Assembly (NCBI GenBank): GCA_002842135.1
Contig: PHCD01000060.1
Location: 1 to 11,632 of the forward strand
Source: Betaproteobacteria bacterium HGW-Betaproteobacteria-8
Lineage (GTDB): Bacteria > Pseudomonadota > Gammaproteobacteria > Burkholderiales > Methylophilaceae
Direction: 5' to 3'
Length of the DNA stretch: 11,632 bases
Under the pieces are notes generated by a model. That model saw only the letters and a list, made by a program, of their open reading frames with translations. It was not told the origin of the DNA and searched no databases. The position numbers and the translations under genes were made by a program. Of this stretch, positions 1-6,555 are shown in pieces. Within the stretch, counting starts at the first letter, position 1. Every line of letters starts with the position of its first letter.

Positions 1-15
1 AAGCGCACAATTATT

Positions 16-516
16 TCATAAATCAAGGGTTAAAGTAAGGCTCATCAGCCGTTCAAACACGGTTTTTACCGACTCTTTTCGCACCGTTTCACGATCGCCG
101 CTGAATCGATAGGTGCTGCATAATTTGAGGCCATCTGCCGTGACCCAGGCAAAGCAGACCGTGCCGACCGGTTTCTCGGCAGAGCCGCCATCCGGGCCGG
201 CGATGCCGGTGATGGCGGCGGCGATATCGGTATGGCTGTGTTTGAGTGCGCCGGTCGCCATTTCCAGCGCGGTTTCTTCGCTGACCGCGCCATATTGCTC
301 CAGGGTATGCGGATTGACTGCCAGCATATCGACCTTGGCCCGGTTGCTGTAGGTGACGAAGCTGGCATCAAACCAGGCCGAGCTGCCGGGAATTGCCGTG
401 ACAAACTGCGCGGCCATGCCGCCAGTGCAGGATTCCGCCAGCGCCAGCGCCCAGCCCCTCTGCTTCAGGGCCTGACCCAGAGCTGCGCTCAGGTTCAGTA
501 AATCGTCATCCACCAT
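16..516 (-). CDS. pncC: Nicotinamide-nucleotide amidohydrolase PncC (CinA C-terminal domain protein)
   Basis: Stand-alone CinA C-terminal domain protein of 166 residues, the usual length for single-domain PncC. The family deamidates nicotinamide mononucleotide to nicotinate mononucleotide, recycling the NMN released by NAD-dependent DNA ligase; it is cytoplasmic. Visible family motifs are AESCTGG at residues 27-33 (containing the conserved Ser), GAVSE at 76-80 and TGIAGPDGGS..KPVGTV at about 103-120. The N-terminal MoCF-like domain of full-length CinA is absent, as in E. coli PncC. The ATG at 516 overlaps the end of pgpA by 22 bp, so translation is probably coupled. It is the last gene of the mogA-thiL-pgpA-pncC run that is visible. 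The stop is 15 bp from the window edge, so no terminator can be judged. Family assignment is certain; the enzymatic role is from family knowledge. Confidence 0.95.
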   Translation of the reverse strand: MVDDDLLNLSAALGQALKQRGWALALAESCTGGMAAQFVTAIPGSSAWFDASFVTYSNRAKVDMLAVNPHTLEQYGAVSEETALEMATGALKHSHTDIAAAITGIAGPDGGSAEKPVGTVCFAWVTADGLKLCSTYRFSGDRETVRKESVKTVFERLMSLTLTLDL

Positions 517-1004
517 TGCAGTACCTTGAGGGCGGCGATGGCATAAATGGCCGCCAGCAGGTCATCGAACATCACGCCGAAACCGCCCTTGAATCGGGCA
601 TCGCATTGGCTGATCGGGAACGGCTTCCAGATATCGAACAGGCGGAACAACAGGAAAGCCGTTACCCACCATTGCCAGGCCAGCGGCGTGAATTCCAGCA
701 CCAGCAGCATGGCGACGATCTCGTCCCAGACGATGCTGCTGTGGTCGGAAATACCGAGATTTCTACCGGCGACTGCGCAGAGCGGGATGCCGAGCACGAA
801 CAGCACGGCAATAGTGGTGTAGTGCACCAGTTCCGGCGCCTGCATGAGGATGACGAACAGGGGCAGGGCGACCAGTGTGCCGAAAGTGCCGGGGGCGAAC
901 CTGCTCAGTCCGCTACCGAAACCCAGCGCGAAGAAATGTGCCGGCCGGCTGAAAAGAAAAGCCAGTCCGGGCCAGGCTGGTTTGTTATTGTCTGAAGTGG
1001 TCAA
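495..1004 (-). CDS. pgpA: Phosphatidylglycerophosphatase A
   Basis: Inner-membrane phosphatase that removes phosphate from phosphatidylglycerophosphate to give phosphatidylglycerol. PgpA signatures are present: GFGSGLSRFAPGTFGTL (about residues 28-44), the acidic WDEIV (93-97), FDIWKPFPI (123-131) and KGGFGVMFDDLLA (139-151); the acidic clusters are the expected metal/phosphate site. Several hydrophobic segments lie between them. Start choice: the open frame continues to a TTG at 1052, which would overlap thiL by 68 bp and add 16 residues unlike the family. I prefer the TTG at 1004. It is preceded by AGGAG at nine bases, overlaps thiL by 20 bp and gives 169 residues, close to the 172 of E. 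coli PgpA. Either way the start codon is TTG. The gene sits between thiL and pncC, as in many Proteobacteria. Confidence 0.93.
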   Translation of the reverse strand: MTTSDNNKPAWPGLAFLFSRPAHFFALGFGSGLSRFAPGTFGTLVALPLFVILMQAPELVHYTTIAVLFVLGIPLCAVAGRNLGISDHSSIVWDEIVAMLLVLEFTPLAWQWWVTAFLLFRLFDIWKPFPISQCDARFKGGFGVMFDDLLAAIYAIAALKVLQWWMTIY

Positions 1005-1944
1005 AGCCGATTGCTCCTGTCTCAATAAGGTTGCCTTGACGGTTACGCACAAGCAGGCCGGGTTCGGCGCGGGTCTTGCCGATACAGCTCAAGGCCAGAC
1101 CGGTTTCTGTAGCGATCTGCAGAATGCGGTTATGCATATCTGCGGGTGAGGTAAAGCATAGTTCATAGTCATCACCGCCCGCCAGCAGCATATTCAACAC
1201 CGATGGATTGGTCAGATGTTGTTGCATGGTCGCCGAGCGGGGAATGTCATCCAGACACAGCTCGGCACCGAGGCCGGAAGCATCCAGTATATGCCCGAGA
1301 TCAGCCAGCAGGCCGTCGGAAATGTCGATGGCGCTATGGGCGATGTTGCGCAGGGCCAGACCTAGCGTAACTCTGGGCTGCGGTTGCAATAGGGCGGGCA
1401 GCGTTAGCGCCAGCTCGTCATCGGTGAGTGGGTGTTTACTCAGCAAGTGGTTGAGCGCCAGTGCAGCATCGCCCAATTGCCCGGAGACCCAGATATCATC
1501 GCCGGTTTTTGCGCCATCGCGACGGAGTGCCTGGCCGGTAGGCACCTGTCCCATGATTTGCACACTGATGCAGAGTGGGCCGCGTGTGGTGTCGCCACCA
1601 ATCAGGTCGGCATTGAATCTTTCCGCGCAGGCAAAAAAGCCCTCGGCAAAAGCGGCGATCCAGTTCTCGTCGGCAGTTGGTAGCGCGATTGCCAGCGTCG
1701 CCCATTTGGGCTCAGCGCCCATGGCGGCCATGTCCGAGATATTGACCGCGAGGGATTTCCAGCCAAGTTGCCAGGGATTGGTATCGGCAAGAAAGTGAGT
1801 GTCTGCTACCAGCATGTCGACCGAAATGGCAAGTTCATGGCCTTGATCTACAGTGAGCAGCGCGGCGTCATCGCCGACGCCAAGGTTGGTATGCGATGTC
1901 GGGCGTGTGAAATATTGCCGGATCAGATCGAATTCGGATGCCAT
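985..1944 (-). CDS. thiL: Thiamine-monophosphate kinase
   Basis: Cytoplasmic ATP-dependent kinase converting thiamine monophosphate to thiamine pyrophosphate, the last step of the de novo pathway. It has 319 residues, near the usual 320-325. Motifs in order: GVGDDAA (22-28), SVDMLVADTHF (41-51), NISDMAAMGAEP (68-79), GGDTTRG (116-122), DISDGL (207-212) and GGDDYEL (256-262). These are the Mg-ATP and substrate-binding acidic loops of the ThiL/PurM-type fold. The ATG overlaps the mogA stop by one base (TGATG), which indicates translational coupling, and no good ribosome binding site is seen upstream. Its own end overlaps pgpA. In related genomes nusB and the rib genes often precede thiL; here mogA does. 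Confidence 0.96.
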   Translation of the reverse strand: MASEFDLIRQYFTRPTSHTNLGVGDDAALLTVDQGHELAISVDMLVADTHFLADTNPWQLGWKSLAVNISDMAAMGAEPKWATLAIALPTADENWIAAFAEGFFACAERFNADLIGGDTTRGPLCISVQIMGQVPTGQALRRDGAKTGDDIWVSGQLGDAALALNHLLSKHPLTDDELALTLPALLQPQPRVTLGLALRNIAHSAIDISDGLLADLGHILDASGLGAELCLDDIPRSATMQQHLTNPSVLNMLLAGGDDYELCFTSPADMHNRILQIATETGLALSCIGKTRAEPGLLVRNRQGNLIETGAIGFDHFRQ

Positions 1945-2549
1945 CAGGTGTTCGGTTTTGCAGCGGTTTTGGGGCGGAATGCCTTGACCACGGATTCGTC
2001 GGTTTCGATATAAGGCGTCGGCTGCTCTGTCGTTCCTAGCAGGTCCAGGCAGTAAGGTACGGCGGCGAAGATGCCATGCACCTTGACCTGCCCCTGTTCA
2101 TCCTTCAGGCCTTCGAGCGTCTGTGCGATGGATTTCGGTTGGCCCGGCAGGTTGATAATCAGGCTCTGCTTGCGAACGACTGCGACCTGCCTGGACAGTA
2201 TCGCGGTCGGCACGAAATTGAGGCTGACCTGGCGCATCTGTTCGCCGAAGCCCGGCATTTCCTTGTCTGCAACCGCCAAAGTGGCTTCCGGTGTGACGTC
2301 ACGCAGCGCAGGGCCGGTGCCGCCGGTGGTCAGTACCAGACTGCAATTCTCGTGGTCTACGAGGTCGATCAATGTCGATTCGATTTCCACCTGCTCGTCA
2401 GGAATCACGCGCACTACGGATTCCCATGGGGTGGTCAGTGCCCTGTCCAGCCATTCTTTCAGCGCGGGGATTCCCTTGTCCTCGTAAACCCCTGCCGAAG
2501 CGCGGTCGCTGATGGAAACGAGGCCGATACGGATGTTTTGTTGTGTCAT
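1944..2549 (-). CDS. mogA: Molybdopterin adenylyltransferase MogA
   Basis: Adenylylates molybdopterin with ATP before molybdate insertion, in molybdenum cofactor synthesis (cytoplasm). It has 201 residues and aligns along its whole length with E. coli MogA (195 residues) from memory: IRIGLVSISDRAS near the N terminus, IPDEQ (49-53), TTGGTGPALRDVTPEAT (74-90), MPGFGEQMR (98-106) and NLPGQPKS (133-140). Asp51 and Asp84 match the E. coli catalytic aspartates D49 and D82. The C terminus has a few extra residues before the VKAFRPK segment. No other cofactor-synthesis gene is in the window. It is the first gene of the minus-strand run. No strong ribosome binding site precedes the ATG, and the repeat element starts about 40 bp upstream, so that element may sit in or near the promoter. 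MogA rather than MoaB is supported by the close full-length match. Confidence 0.94.
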   Translation of the reverse strand: MTQQNIRIGLVSISDRASAGVYEDKGIPALKEWLDRALTTPWESVVRVIPDEQVEIESTLIDLVDHENCSLVLTTGGTGPALRDVTPEATLAVADKEMPGFGEQMRQVSLNFVPTAILSRQVAVVRKQSLIINLPGQPKSIAQTLEGLKDEQGQVKVHGIFAAVPYCLDLLGTTEQPTPYIETDESVVKAFRPKTAAKPNT

Positions 2550-2717
2550 ATGGATACTTTGCTGAGTTTCGTTGTCTGTTGAGCAGAAACAGATTAAGGA
2601 AAACGCTGATTAAATGGTTACGCGGGCGAATTGCTGCGTTGCGCGGTACTCGCAACCTCGCTGTATAACACATACTATCTCGGCTGCTGCGTTCCGGGCG
2701 CCTTGTGGCGTCAAGCC

Positions 2718-2817
2718 GAGCTGCCTTCGCGTTAAGATGAGCTGCCTTCGCGTTAAGATGAGCTGCCTTCGCGTTAAGATGAGCTGCCTTCGCGTTAAGA
2801 TGAGCTGCTTTAGCAGC
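2718..2817. repeat. 21-bp tandem direct repeat, four perfect copies plus a partial
   Basis: The unit GAGCTGCCTTCGCGTTAAGA+T occurs without change or spacer at 2718-2738, 2739-2759, 2760-2780 and 2781-2801. A diverged partial copy follows at 2802-2817 (GAGCTGCTTTAGCAGC), and a degenerate relative seems to precede it at about 2697-2717. Because 21 is a multiple of three, one frame on each strand stays open and gives false heptapeptide repeats. Perfect identity among copies suggests recent slippage or unequal exchange. Copy number is likely to differ between strains. Confidence 0.93.
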
Positions 2818-2880
2818 CATATTAACGGTGAAGACCTTTACGGTCTTGGCAGCCGTCTTGACGGACACGACCCTTGCGGT
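2804..2880 (-). other. Run of short hairpins with A-rich loops
   Basis: Read on the minus strand there are consecutive short inverted repeats: ACC-GCAAG-GGT (near 2870-2880), CCGT-CAAG-ACGG (2853-2864), AAGACC-GTAAA-GGTCTT (2831-2847) and GCTGC-TAAA-GCAGC (2804-2817). A further one, CGCC-ACAA-GGCG, lies across the array at about 2699-2710. The loops are similar while the stems differ, so the pairing rather than the sequence seems to be the common property. This could be a structured RNA segment or a feature of the repeat family. Function unknown. Confidence 0.45.
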
Positions 2881-3025
2881 TGCACTTCATCCCGCTCGCT
2901 CATTTAATCAACGTTTTCTGAGGTTAAATCATATCATCTGCCGGGCGCATAGATTATTCGACTACGATAATGCAATCGTTACAGCAGTTCCTGAGCATAA
3001 ACCTGATATTCGCCGAGGAAAAAAG

Positions 3026-3760
3026 ATGCGCTTGCTAACTACGCTACTGATTACAGCCAGCTTGCTTTGCCTGAATCTACAGGCGCGTGCCGATGATGCG
3101 GAGAATCCTTACGCTACCGCCTATAAGCCTCTGGAACTGCGGGCCAGGATTCTGCCGCCGGAAACGCCAGAGCCACAGATATACAAGGGTTCTGGCGACA
3201 AAGATGCAGATTATCAACGTATGCTGGAGCAGGGCTTCGATCTGCTCGGTTATTCCAGTTTCGAGGCGGGCGAGGTGCCTGCGGAAAAGTTGATGGAGCA
3301 TGCCAAAGCGGTAAACGCGCACCTGGTGCTGGTCACAAGCCAGCGCAGCGGTGATGTGCCGGCCAGCATCAAGATCGATCAACTGCGGAAAAAGGCACGC
3401 GAGCAGAACACCGATACCATCGATCTCGATATGCTGGACCAGTCTTCTGTGCGCTATGCCTACCATGCTTCCTACTGGGTGAAGCTTGCACCGCCGCTGA
3501 TCGGCCTGCATGTGAGGCCACCGGCCAAGGAGGAGAAGGAGCCGGGCTTGATCGTCGTGGCGGTGATCAACAATTCACCAGCCGATAAAGCCTTGTTGCA
3601 GGAATTGGATGTCATCAAAAGCATAGGCGATGTAGTGCTGGAGTCCCCCGAAGCGCTGACTAAAGCGGCCCAGCGCTATGCGGGTCAGACGGTTGAAGTA
3701 GTGTATATGCGGCAGGGTGCAATCAACAAAACCACGATGACGCTGAATCGCGCATATTAA
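3026..3760 (+). CDS. Secreted PDZ-domain protein of unknown function
   Basis: I do not recognise a named gene. The open frame extends upstream to 2828, but the likely start is the ATG at 3026: it has GAGGAA at 3015-3020 and begins a clear signal peptide (residues 1-22, hydrophobic core LLTTLLITASLLCL, probable cleavage after ARA before DD). The 244-residue product should be exported to the periplasm. Residues about 62-105 form a small alpha/beta-looking module (GFDLLGYSSFEAGE, then AKAVNAHLVLV), followed by a charged stretch and a YHASYWVKL strand. Residues about 157-242 look like a PDZ domain: GLIVVAVINNSPADKALLQ..DVIKSIGD, the usual PDZ strand-helix pattern. No HtrA-type catalytic triad is present, so it is not a DegP protease but a possible binding or scaffold protein. 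It is followed after 129 bp by the Gcr-type gene on the same strand. Confidence 0.85.
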   Translation: MRLLTTLLITASLLCLNLQARADDAENPYATAYKPLELRARILPPETPEPQIYKGSGDKDADYQRMLEQGFDLLGYSSFEAGEVPAEKLMEHAKAVNAHLVLVTSQRSGDVPASIKIDQLRKKAREQNTDTIDLDMLDQSSVRYAYHASYWVKLAPPLIGLHVRPPAKEEKEPGLIVVAVINNSPADKALLQELDVIKSIGDVVLESPEALTKAAQRYAGQTVEVVYMRQGAINKTTMTLNRAY

Positions 3761-3777
3761 ATAGTAGAATGAACGCC

Positions 3778-3808
3778 AGCCGCGGCATCTTTCCATGCAG
3801 CGGCTTTT
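3778..3808 (+). terminator. Possible hairpin terminator after the PDZ gene
   Basis: An inverted repeat of 11 bp with one mismatch (3778-3788 AGCCGCGGCAT, 3795-3805 ATGCAGCGGCT, loop CTTTCC) lies 18 bases after the PDZ-gene stop and ends in a run of only four T before GGGG. The stem is strong but the T run is short, so it may be a weak terminator, a processing site or an attenuator ahead of the next gene. Confidence 0.35.
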
Positions 3809-3889
3809 GGGGTTCCGGTGTTTGCCGGGCAGACGGGTATCGCCTCAAGTCCAGCCAATCAAGAATAAAATCAGACGATAGATCACGAT

Positions 3890-5896
3890 ATGACCATAGA
3901 AAATGTCCTGCAGAAATATGCCCTGGAAAAGGACAGGGAACCCCAGTTTCTGGCAGAGCTGATAGCCGAGATTCGTCCGCCCAGAACCAGCCGGGTCGAC
4001 CATGCGACCCATGCATTGCAAGCGCTTTGCTATGTGTTGAACAATGATCCGGCGAAAGCCGAATTGCTGCGTAATGCCATTTTGAAACTGCTGGCCGAGC
4101 ATAAGCCGGTTTCGCTGTTTGTGGACTCCGGCATACAGCCCAGTACTGGCTTCTTTTCTGAATTATGGCGCCGTCTGGGGCATAAATTGTTGCCTGCCGC
4201 CATGGATAAACAATATCTGAAAGACCTGTTTGCCCAGCTTTTTCCCAAGGTGAAGGATGAGTTGTGGGTGGCTGGTGTGCCGACCGAAGTCTGGGAGCAA
4301 CTGATCGAGGCTTTGCATTTTGAGCTGTCGCCAGCTGAATGCCGGGCTGCTTGCCTGGAGAACTTTCTTGATGCCGTGGAAGTGCTTTCCTACCGGATTT
4401 CTGCGCTGGGCCTGGAACCTGAATTGTTGCGCAACCGCCCGGAGCTGGAAGATCACGAGTCGCCTTTCATCACGCAGAATATTGAATTGCGCGAGTTTTT
4501 GTCCGCTCCTGATCAGGCTGGGGATGTGGCGCAGATACTGGTTATGCTGGATCAGTGCCGCAGCGTGGTGAGCAAGATCCGCAACAGCAGTTCGCAAAAC
4601 GGGACCAGCATTGACCTGACCTTTCTGTTGCAACGCATCTCCCAGCAGATTCGACGGCTGGAGTCCATGCTGCAGATTGTCGTGAGCCTGCGTGCGGGAG
4701 AGCCGCCGAATACGGCTTACGCTGAACTGTTCAAGACCCTGGTGCGTGGTGAGTGCCACAAGAACAATGTCGGCCAGCACTGGCAAGAGAACATGGAGCT
4801 GCTGGCCTTGCGTGTGACGGAGAACGCCAGCAGGACGGGCGAACATTACATTACCGAAACGCGCAGCGAATACTTCGCCCTCTTGCGTTCAGCTATGGGG
4901 GCAGGCCTGATAGTCGGCGTCATGGCCATGATCAAAATTATCACGGGTAACCAGCAATACGCACCGCTGACCGAGGCCATCCTGTTCAGCCTGAATTATG
5001 GACTGGGCTTCGTGCTGATTCATATCCTGCATTTCACGGTGGCGACCAAGCAGCCGGCCATGACGGCTGCGGCAATTGCGGCGAGCATTGACGCCAGTGA
5101 CGGCAAGAGCCGGGAGATGAATAACCTGGTCAGCATTATTGCGCAGACGGTTCGCAGCCAGACGATTGCAATCATCGGCAACATCACGCTTGCAGTGCCT
5201 ACTGCGATGCTGATTGCAGCTGCCTTCTATTTTGTGGCCGGTGAGCATTTTGTCCCGGTCGACAAGGCGGGGCATCTGCTGGCAGAAATCGACCCCTTGC
5301 ATAGCGGTGCGCTCTTCTATGCAGGGATTGCTGGTGTCTGCCTGTTCCTCTCAGGCTTGATTGCGGGCTATCACGACAATTTGGCGATCTATAACAAGAT
5401 TCCGCAGCGCTTGCGTGCACTGCGCTGGCTGCAATGGTTACTAGGTGAAGCCAGGCTGGACAGGGTGGCCCGCTATGTCGAGAACAATCTGGGAGCGCTC
5501 GCCGGTAATTTCTATTTCGGCTGCTTGCTGGGAGGCATGGCTGCGGTTGGCGTGTTGCTCGGTGTGCCGGTCGATATCCGCCACATTGCCTTTTCTTCCG
5601 CTTTCGTCGGGTTTTCCTTCGTCGGACTGGAGTTTGATATCACGCTTGCGGCGGCGCTTTATGCCGCGCTCGCAGTGCTGCTGATCGGCACCATGAATCT
5701 GCTGGTGAGTTTCGGTCTGGCCCTGTATGTCGCGATGAAGTCGCGCAAGGTGGGTTTTGTGCAGTGGCGGCGCTTGGGAGTTGCCCTGGCAAAACGTCTC
5801 TATCGAAATCCGCGGGAATTTTTTATGCCACCCAAGGCTGAACCGCTTGCTGCATCAGCCCTGGAACATGTTGCATCAGCTCAGGAAGAGGACTAA
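3890..5896 (+). CDS. Gcr-type 'site-specific recombinase' family membrane protein
   Basis: A protein of 668 residues matching, from memory, the SpecificRecomb family (PF10136), named after gonococcal Gcr and common in Betaproteobacteria. The N-terminal half (about 1-330) is soluble-looking and helix-rich with many charged residues. The C-terminal half has hydrophobic segments near residues 334-352, 362-383, 425-450, 472-493, 541-560 and 584-617, consistent with a polytopic inner-membrane protein. No tyrosine-recombinase R-H-R-Y set or serine-recombinase motif is seen, so the recombinase name is a family label rather than something the sequence supports. The ATG at 3890 has no strong ribosome binding site. 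The gene meets darP tail to tail with a six-base gap. The nearest upstream gene encodes a secreted PDZ protein. Family call is fairly sure, function is not. Confidence 0.85.
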   Translation: MTIENVLQKYALEKDREPQFLAELIAEIRPPRTSRVDHATHALQALCYVLNNDPAKAELLRNAILKLLAEHKPVSLFVDSGIQPSTGFFSELWRRLGHKLLPAAMDKQYLKDLFAQLFPKVKDELWVAGVPTEVWEQLIEALHFELSPAECRAACLENFLDAVEVLSYRISALGLEPELLRNRPELEDHESPFITQNIELREFLSAPDQAGDVAQILVMLDQCRSVVSKIRNSSSQNGTSIDLTFLLQRISQQIRRLESMLQIVVSLRAGEPPNTAYAELFKTLVRGECHKNNVGQHWQENMELLALRVTENASRTGEHYITETRSEYFALLRSAMGAGLIVGVMAMIKIITGNQQYAPLTEAILFSLNYGLGFVLIHILHFTVATKQPAMTAAAIAASIDASDGKSREMNNLVSIIAQTVRSQTIAIIGNITLAVPTAMLIAAAFYFVAGEHFVPVDKAGHLLAEIDPLHSGALFYAGIAGVCLFLSGLIAGYHDNLAIYNKIPQRLRALRWLQWLLGEARLDRVARYVENNLGALAGNFYFGCLLGGMAAVGVLLGVPVDIRHIAFSSAFVGFSFVGLEFDITLAAALYAALAVLLIGTMNLLVSFGLALYVAMKSRKVGFVQWRRLGVALAKRLYRNPREFFMPPKAEPLAASALEHVASAQEED

Positions 5897-5911
5897 TCCG
5901 TATTAGTCTTC
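5888..5911. terminator. Inverted repeat at convergent gene ends
   Basis: GAGGACTAAT (5888-5897), loop CCGT, ATTAGTCTTC (5902-5911): a 10-bp stem with one G-T pair. It contains the TAA stop of the Gcr-type gene (5894-5896) on one arm and the TAA stop of darP (5903-5905) on the other. There is no T run, so it may act as a rho-aided or RNA-stability hairpin serving both transcripts. Confidence 0.45.
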
Positions 5912-6436
5912 TGGCGTTAAATCCCCGGGTTCGTCCGGGTGGTTGTCGGTTTCGACAATCTCCCGCAGTAATTTGAACAGTTCGCGGCTGCTTTTGGGCG
6001 GTTTGTTGGCGCTCACCTCACGTTTGTGATTGCGAATCAGGGTGCGAATCTGCTGGCTGTCAGCCTGTGGGTGGTCGCGCAGGAATTCTGAAAGACTGTC
6101 TTCATCCTCGAGTAATCTGCTGCGCAGGCGTTCCAGCTGATGGAAATGTGCGTTCTCTTCCGTGTGCTTGCCTTCCCAGCGTTGGAGCTGGTCGATGATG
6201 GGGGCGGTTTCCACATCGCGCATCAGGCTGCCAAGGTACTGGTGTTGACGGCGCAGGGCGCCGTTTGAGGTGATGCGTTTGGCTTCCTTGACGGCATCCA
6301 GCAGTCTTTCCGGCAGGTCCAGTTTGGTCAGCTTGTCGCTGGGCAGCTTGGTGAGCTTGACGCCCAAGTCCTGCAGGGCGTCCATTTCCGCTTTGCGTCG
6401 GGTCTTGCTGATGGGTTCTTGAGATTCTTCTGACAT
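5903..6436 (-). CDS. darP: Ribosome maturation factor DarP (YjgA/DUF615)
   Basis: Cytoplasmic 50S-associated protein that assists late large-subunit assembly (YjgA, now DarP). It has 177 residues against 183 in E. coli. Recognisable family segments are SKTRRKAEMDALQDLG (10-25), LTKLDLPERLLDAVKEAKRITSNGALRRQ (about 37-64, with a basic/aromatic RNA-contact face), QYLGSLMRDV (66-75) and the C-terminal RTLIRNHKREVSANKPPKSSRELFKLLRE region (about 131-159). It is rich in charged residues and has an acidic tail. It is divergent from pmbA, an arrangement common in Beta- and Gammaproteobacteria. The 119-bp gap between them must carry both promoters, but I could not identify good -35/-10 pairs in it. 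Confidence 0.95.
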   Translation of the reverse strand: MSEESQEPISKTRRKAEMDALQDLGVKLTKLPSDKLTKLDLPERLLDAVKEAKRITSNGALRRQHQYLGSLMRDVETAPIIDQLQRWEGKHTEENAHFHQLERLRSRLLEDEDSLSEFLRDHPQADSQQIRTLIRNHKREVSANKPPKSSRELFKLLREIVETDNHPDEPGDLTPED

Positions 6437-6555
6437 GCTGGCAATGCTGAGTTGAGTGGTGATGTATGATAACAGCTTTTGCCTTTGTCATTTTCAGAGG
6501 CTGATCCTGGCAGTCTGTAATATATTTTTAACGGTATTTTTCTGAGTATTTATCC

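Larger units (their letters stand above)
2592..2930. repeat. MITE-like element with imperfect terminal inverted repeats
   Basis: This stretch fills most of the 476-bp gap between divergent mogA and the PDZ-protein gene. Its ends carry an inverted pair, 2599-2616 and 2901-2918, identical at 17 of 18 positions (GAAAACGCTGATTAAATG against GAAAACGTTGATTAAATG). A looser continuation outward (GATTAA on the left, GATTTAA on the right) extends each end to roughly 2592 and 2930. Inside are a 21-bp tandem array and many small hairpins. No transposase or credible coding region lies within it. Size, terminal repeats and lack of genes fit a non-autonomous mobile or miniature element, but no target-site duplication is obvious and I cannot check other copies. 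Exact ends are uncertain. Confidence 0.55.

Noticed and set aside
2550..2640. Molybdenum-cofactor or TPP riboswitch ahead of mogA-thiL
   Set aside because: No sequence resembling the conserved cores of either was seen, and the region is taken up by the repeat element.
2718..2817. CRISPR array
   Set aside because: The 21-bp units abut with no spacers and no cas genes are present.
2398..2868. 156-residue minus-strand frame with a repeated Ala/Lys/His/Leu/Asn heptapeptide
   Set aside because: It reads through the 21-bp tandem array and then out of frame across the start of mogA; the heptad follows from a unit length divisible by three. GTG start with no clear support.
2614..2907. 97-residue plus-strand frame with MSCLRVK repeats
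   Set aside because: Same array read on the other strand; Cys-rich low-complexity repeat without signal or ribosome binding site.
2828..3025. N-terminal extension of the PDZ protein to 310 residues
   Set aside because: The extension lies inside the repeat element and would bury a good signal peptide; GAGGAA supports the ATG at 3026.
3769..4047. 92-residue plus-strand frame overlapping the start of the Gcr-type gene
   Set aside because: Different frame from a well-supported long gene, no family resemblance, covers a hairpin.
4163..4846. 227-residue minus-strand frame inside the Gcr-type gene
   Set aside because: Antisense shadow in a GC-rich coding region; His/Gln-rich composition and no recognisable domain.
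6462..6545. 27-residue plus-strand frame in the darP-pmbA gap
   Set aside because: No convincing ribosome binding site; Phe/Cys-rich content explained by T-rich DNA of a promoter region.
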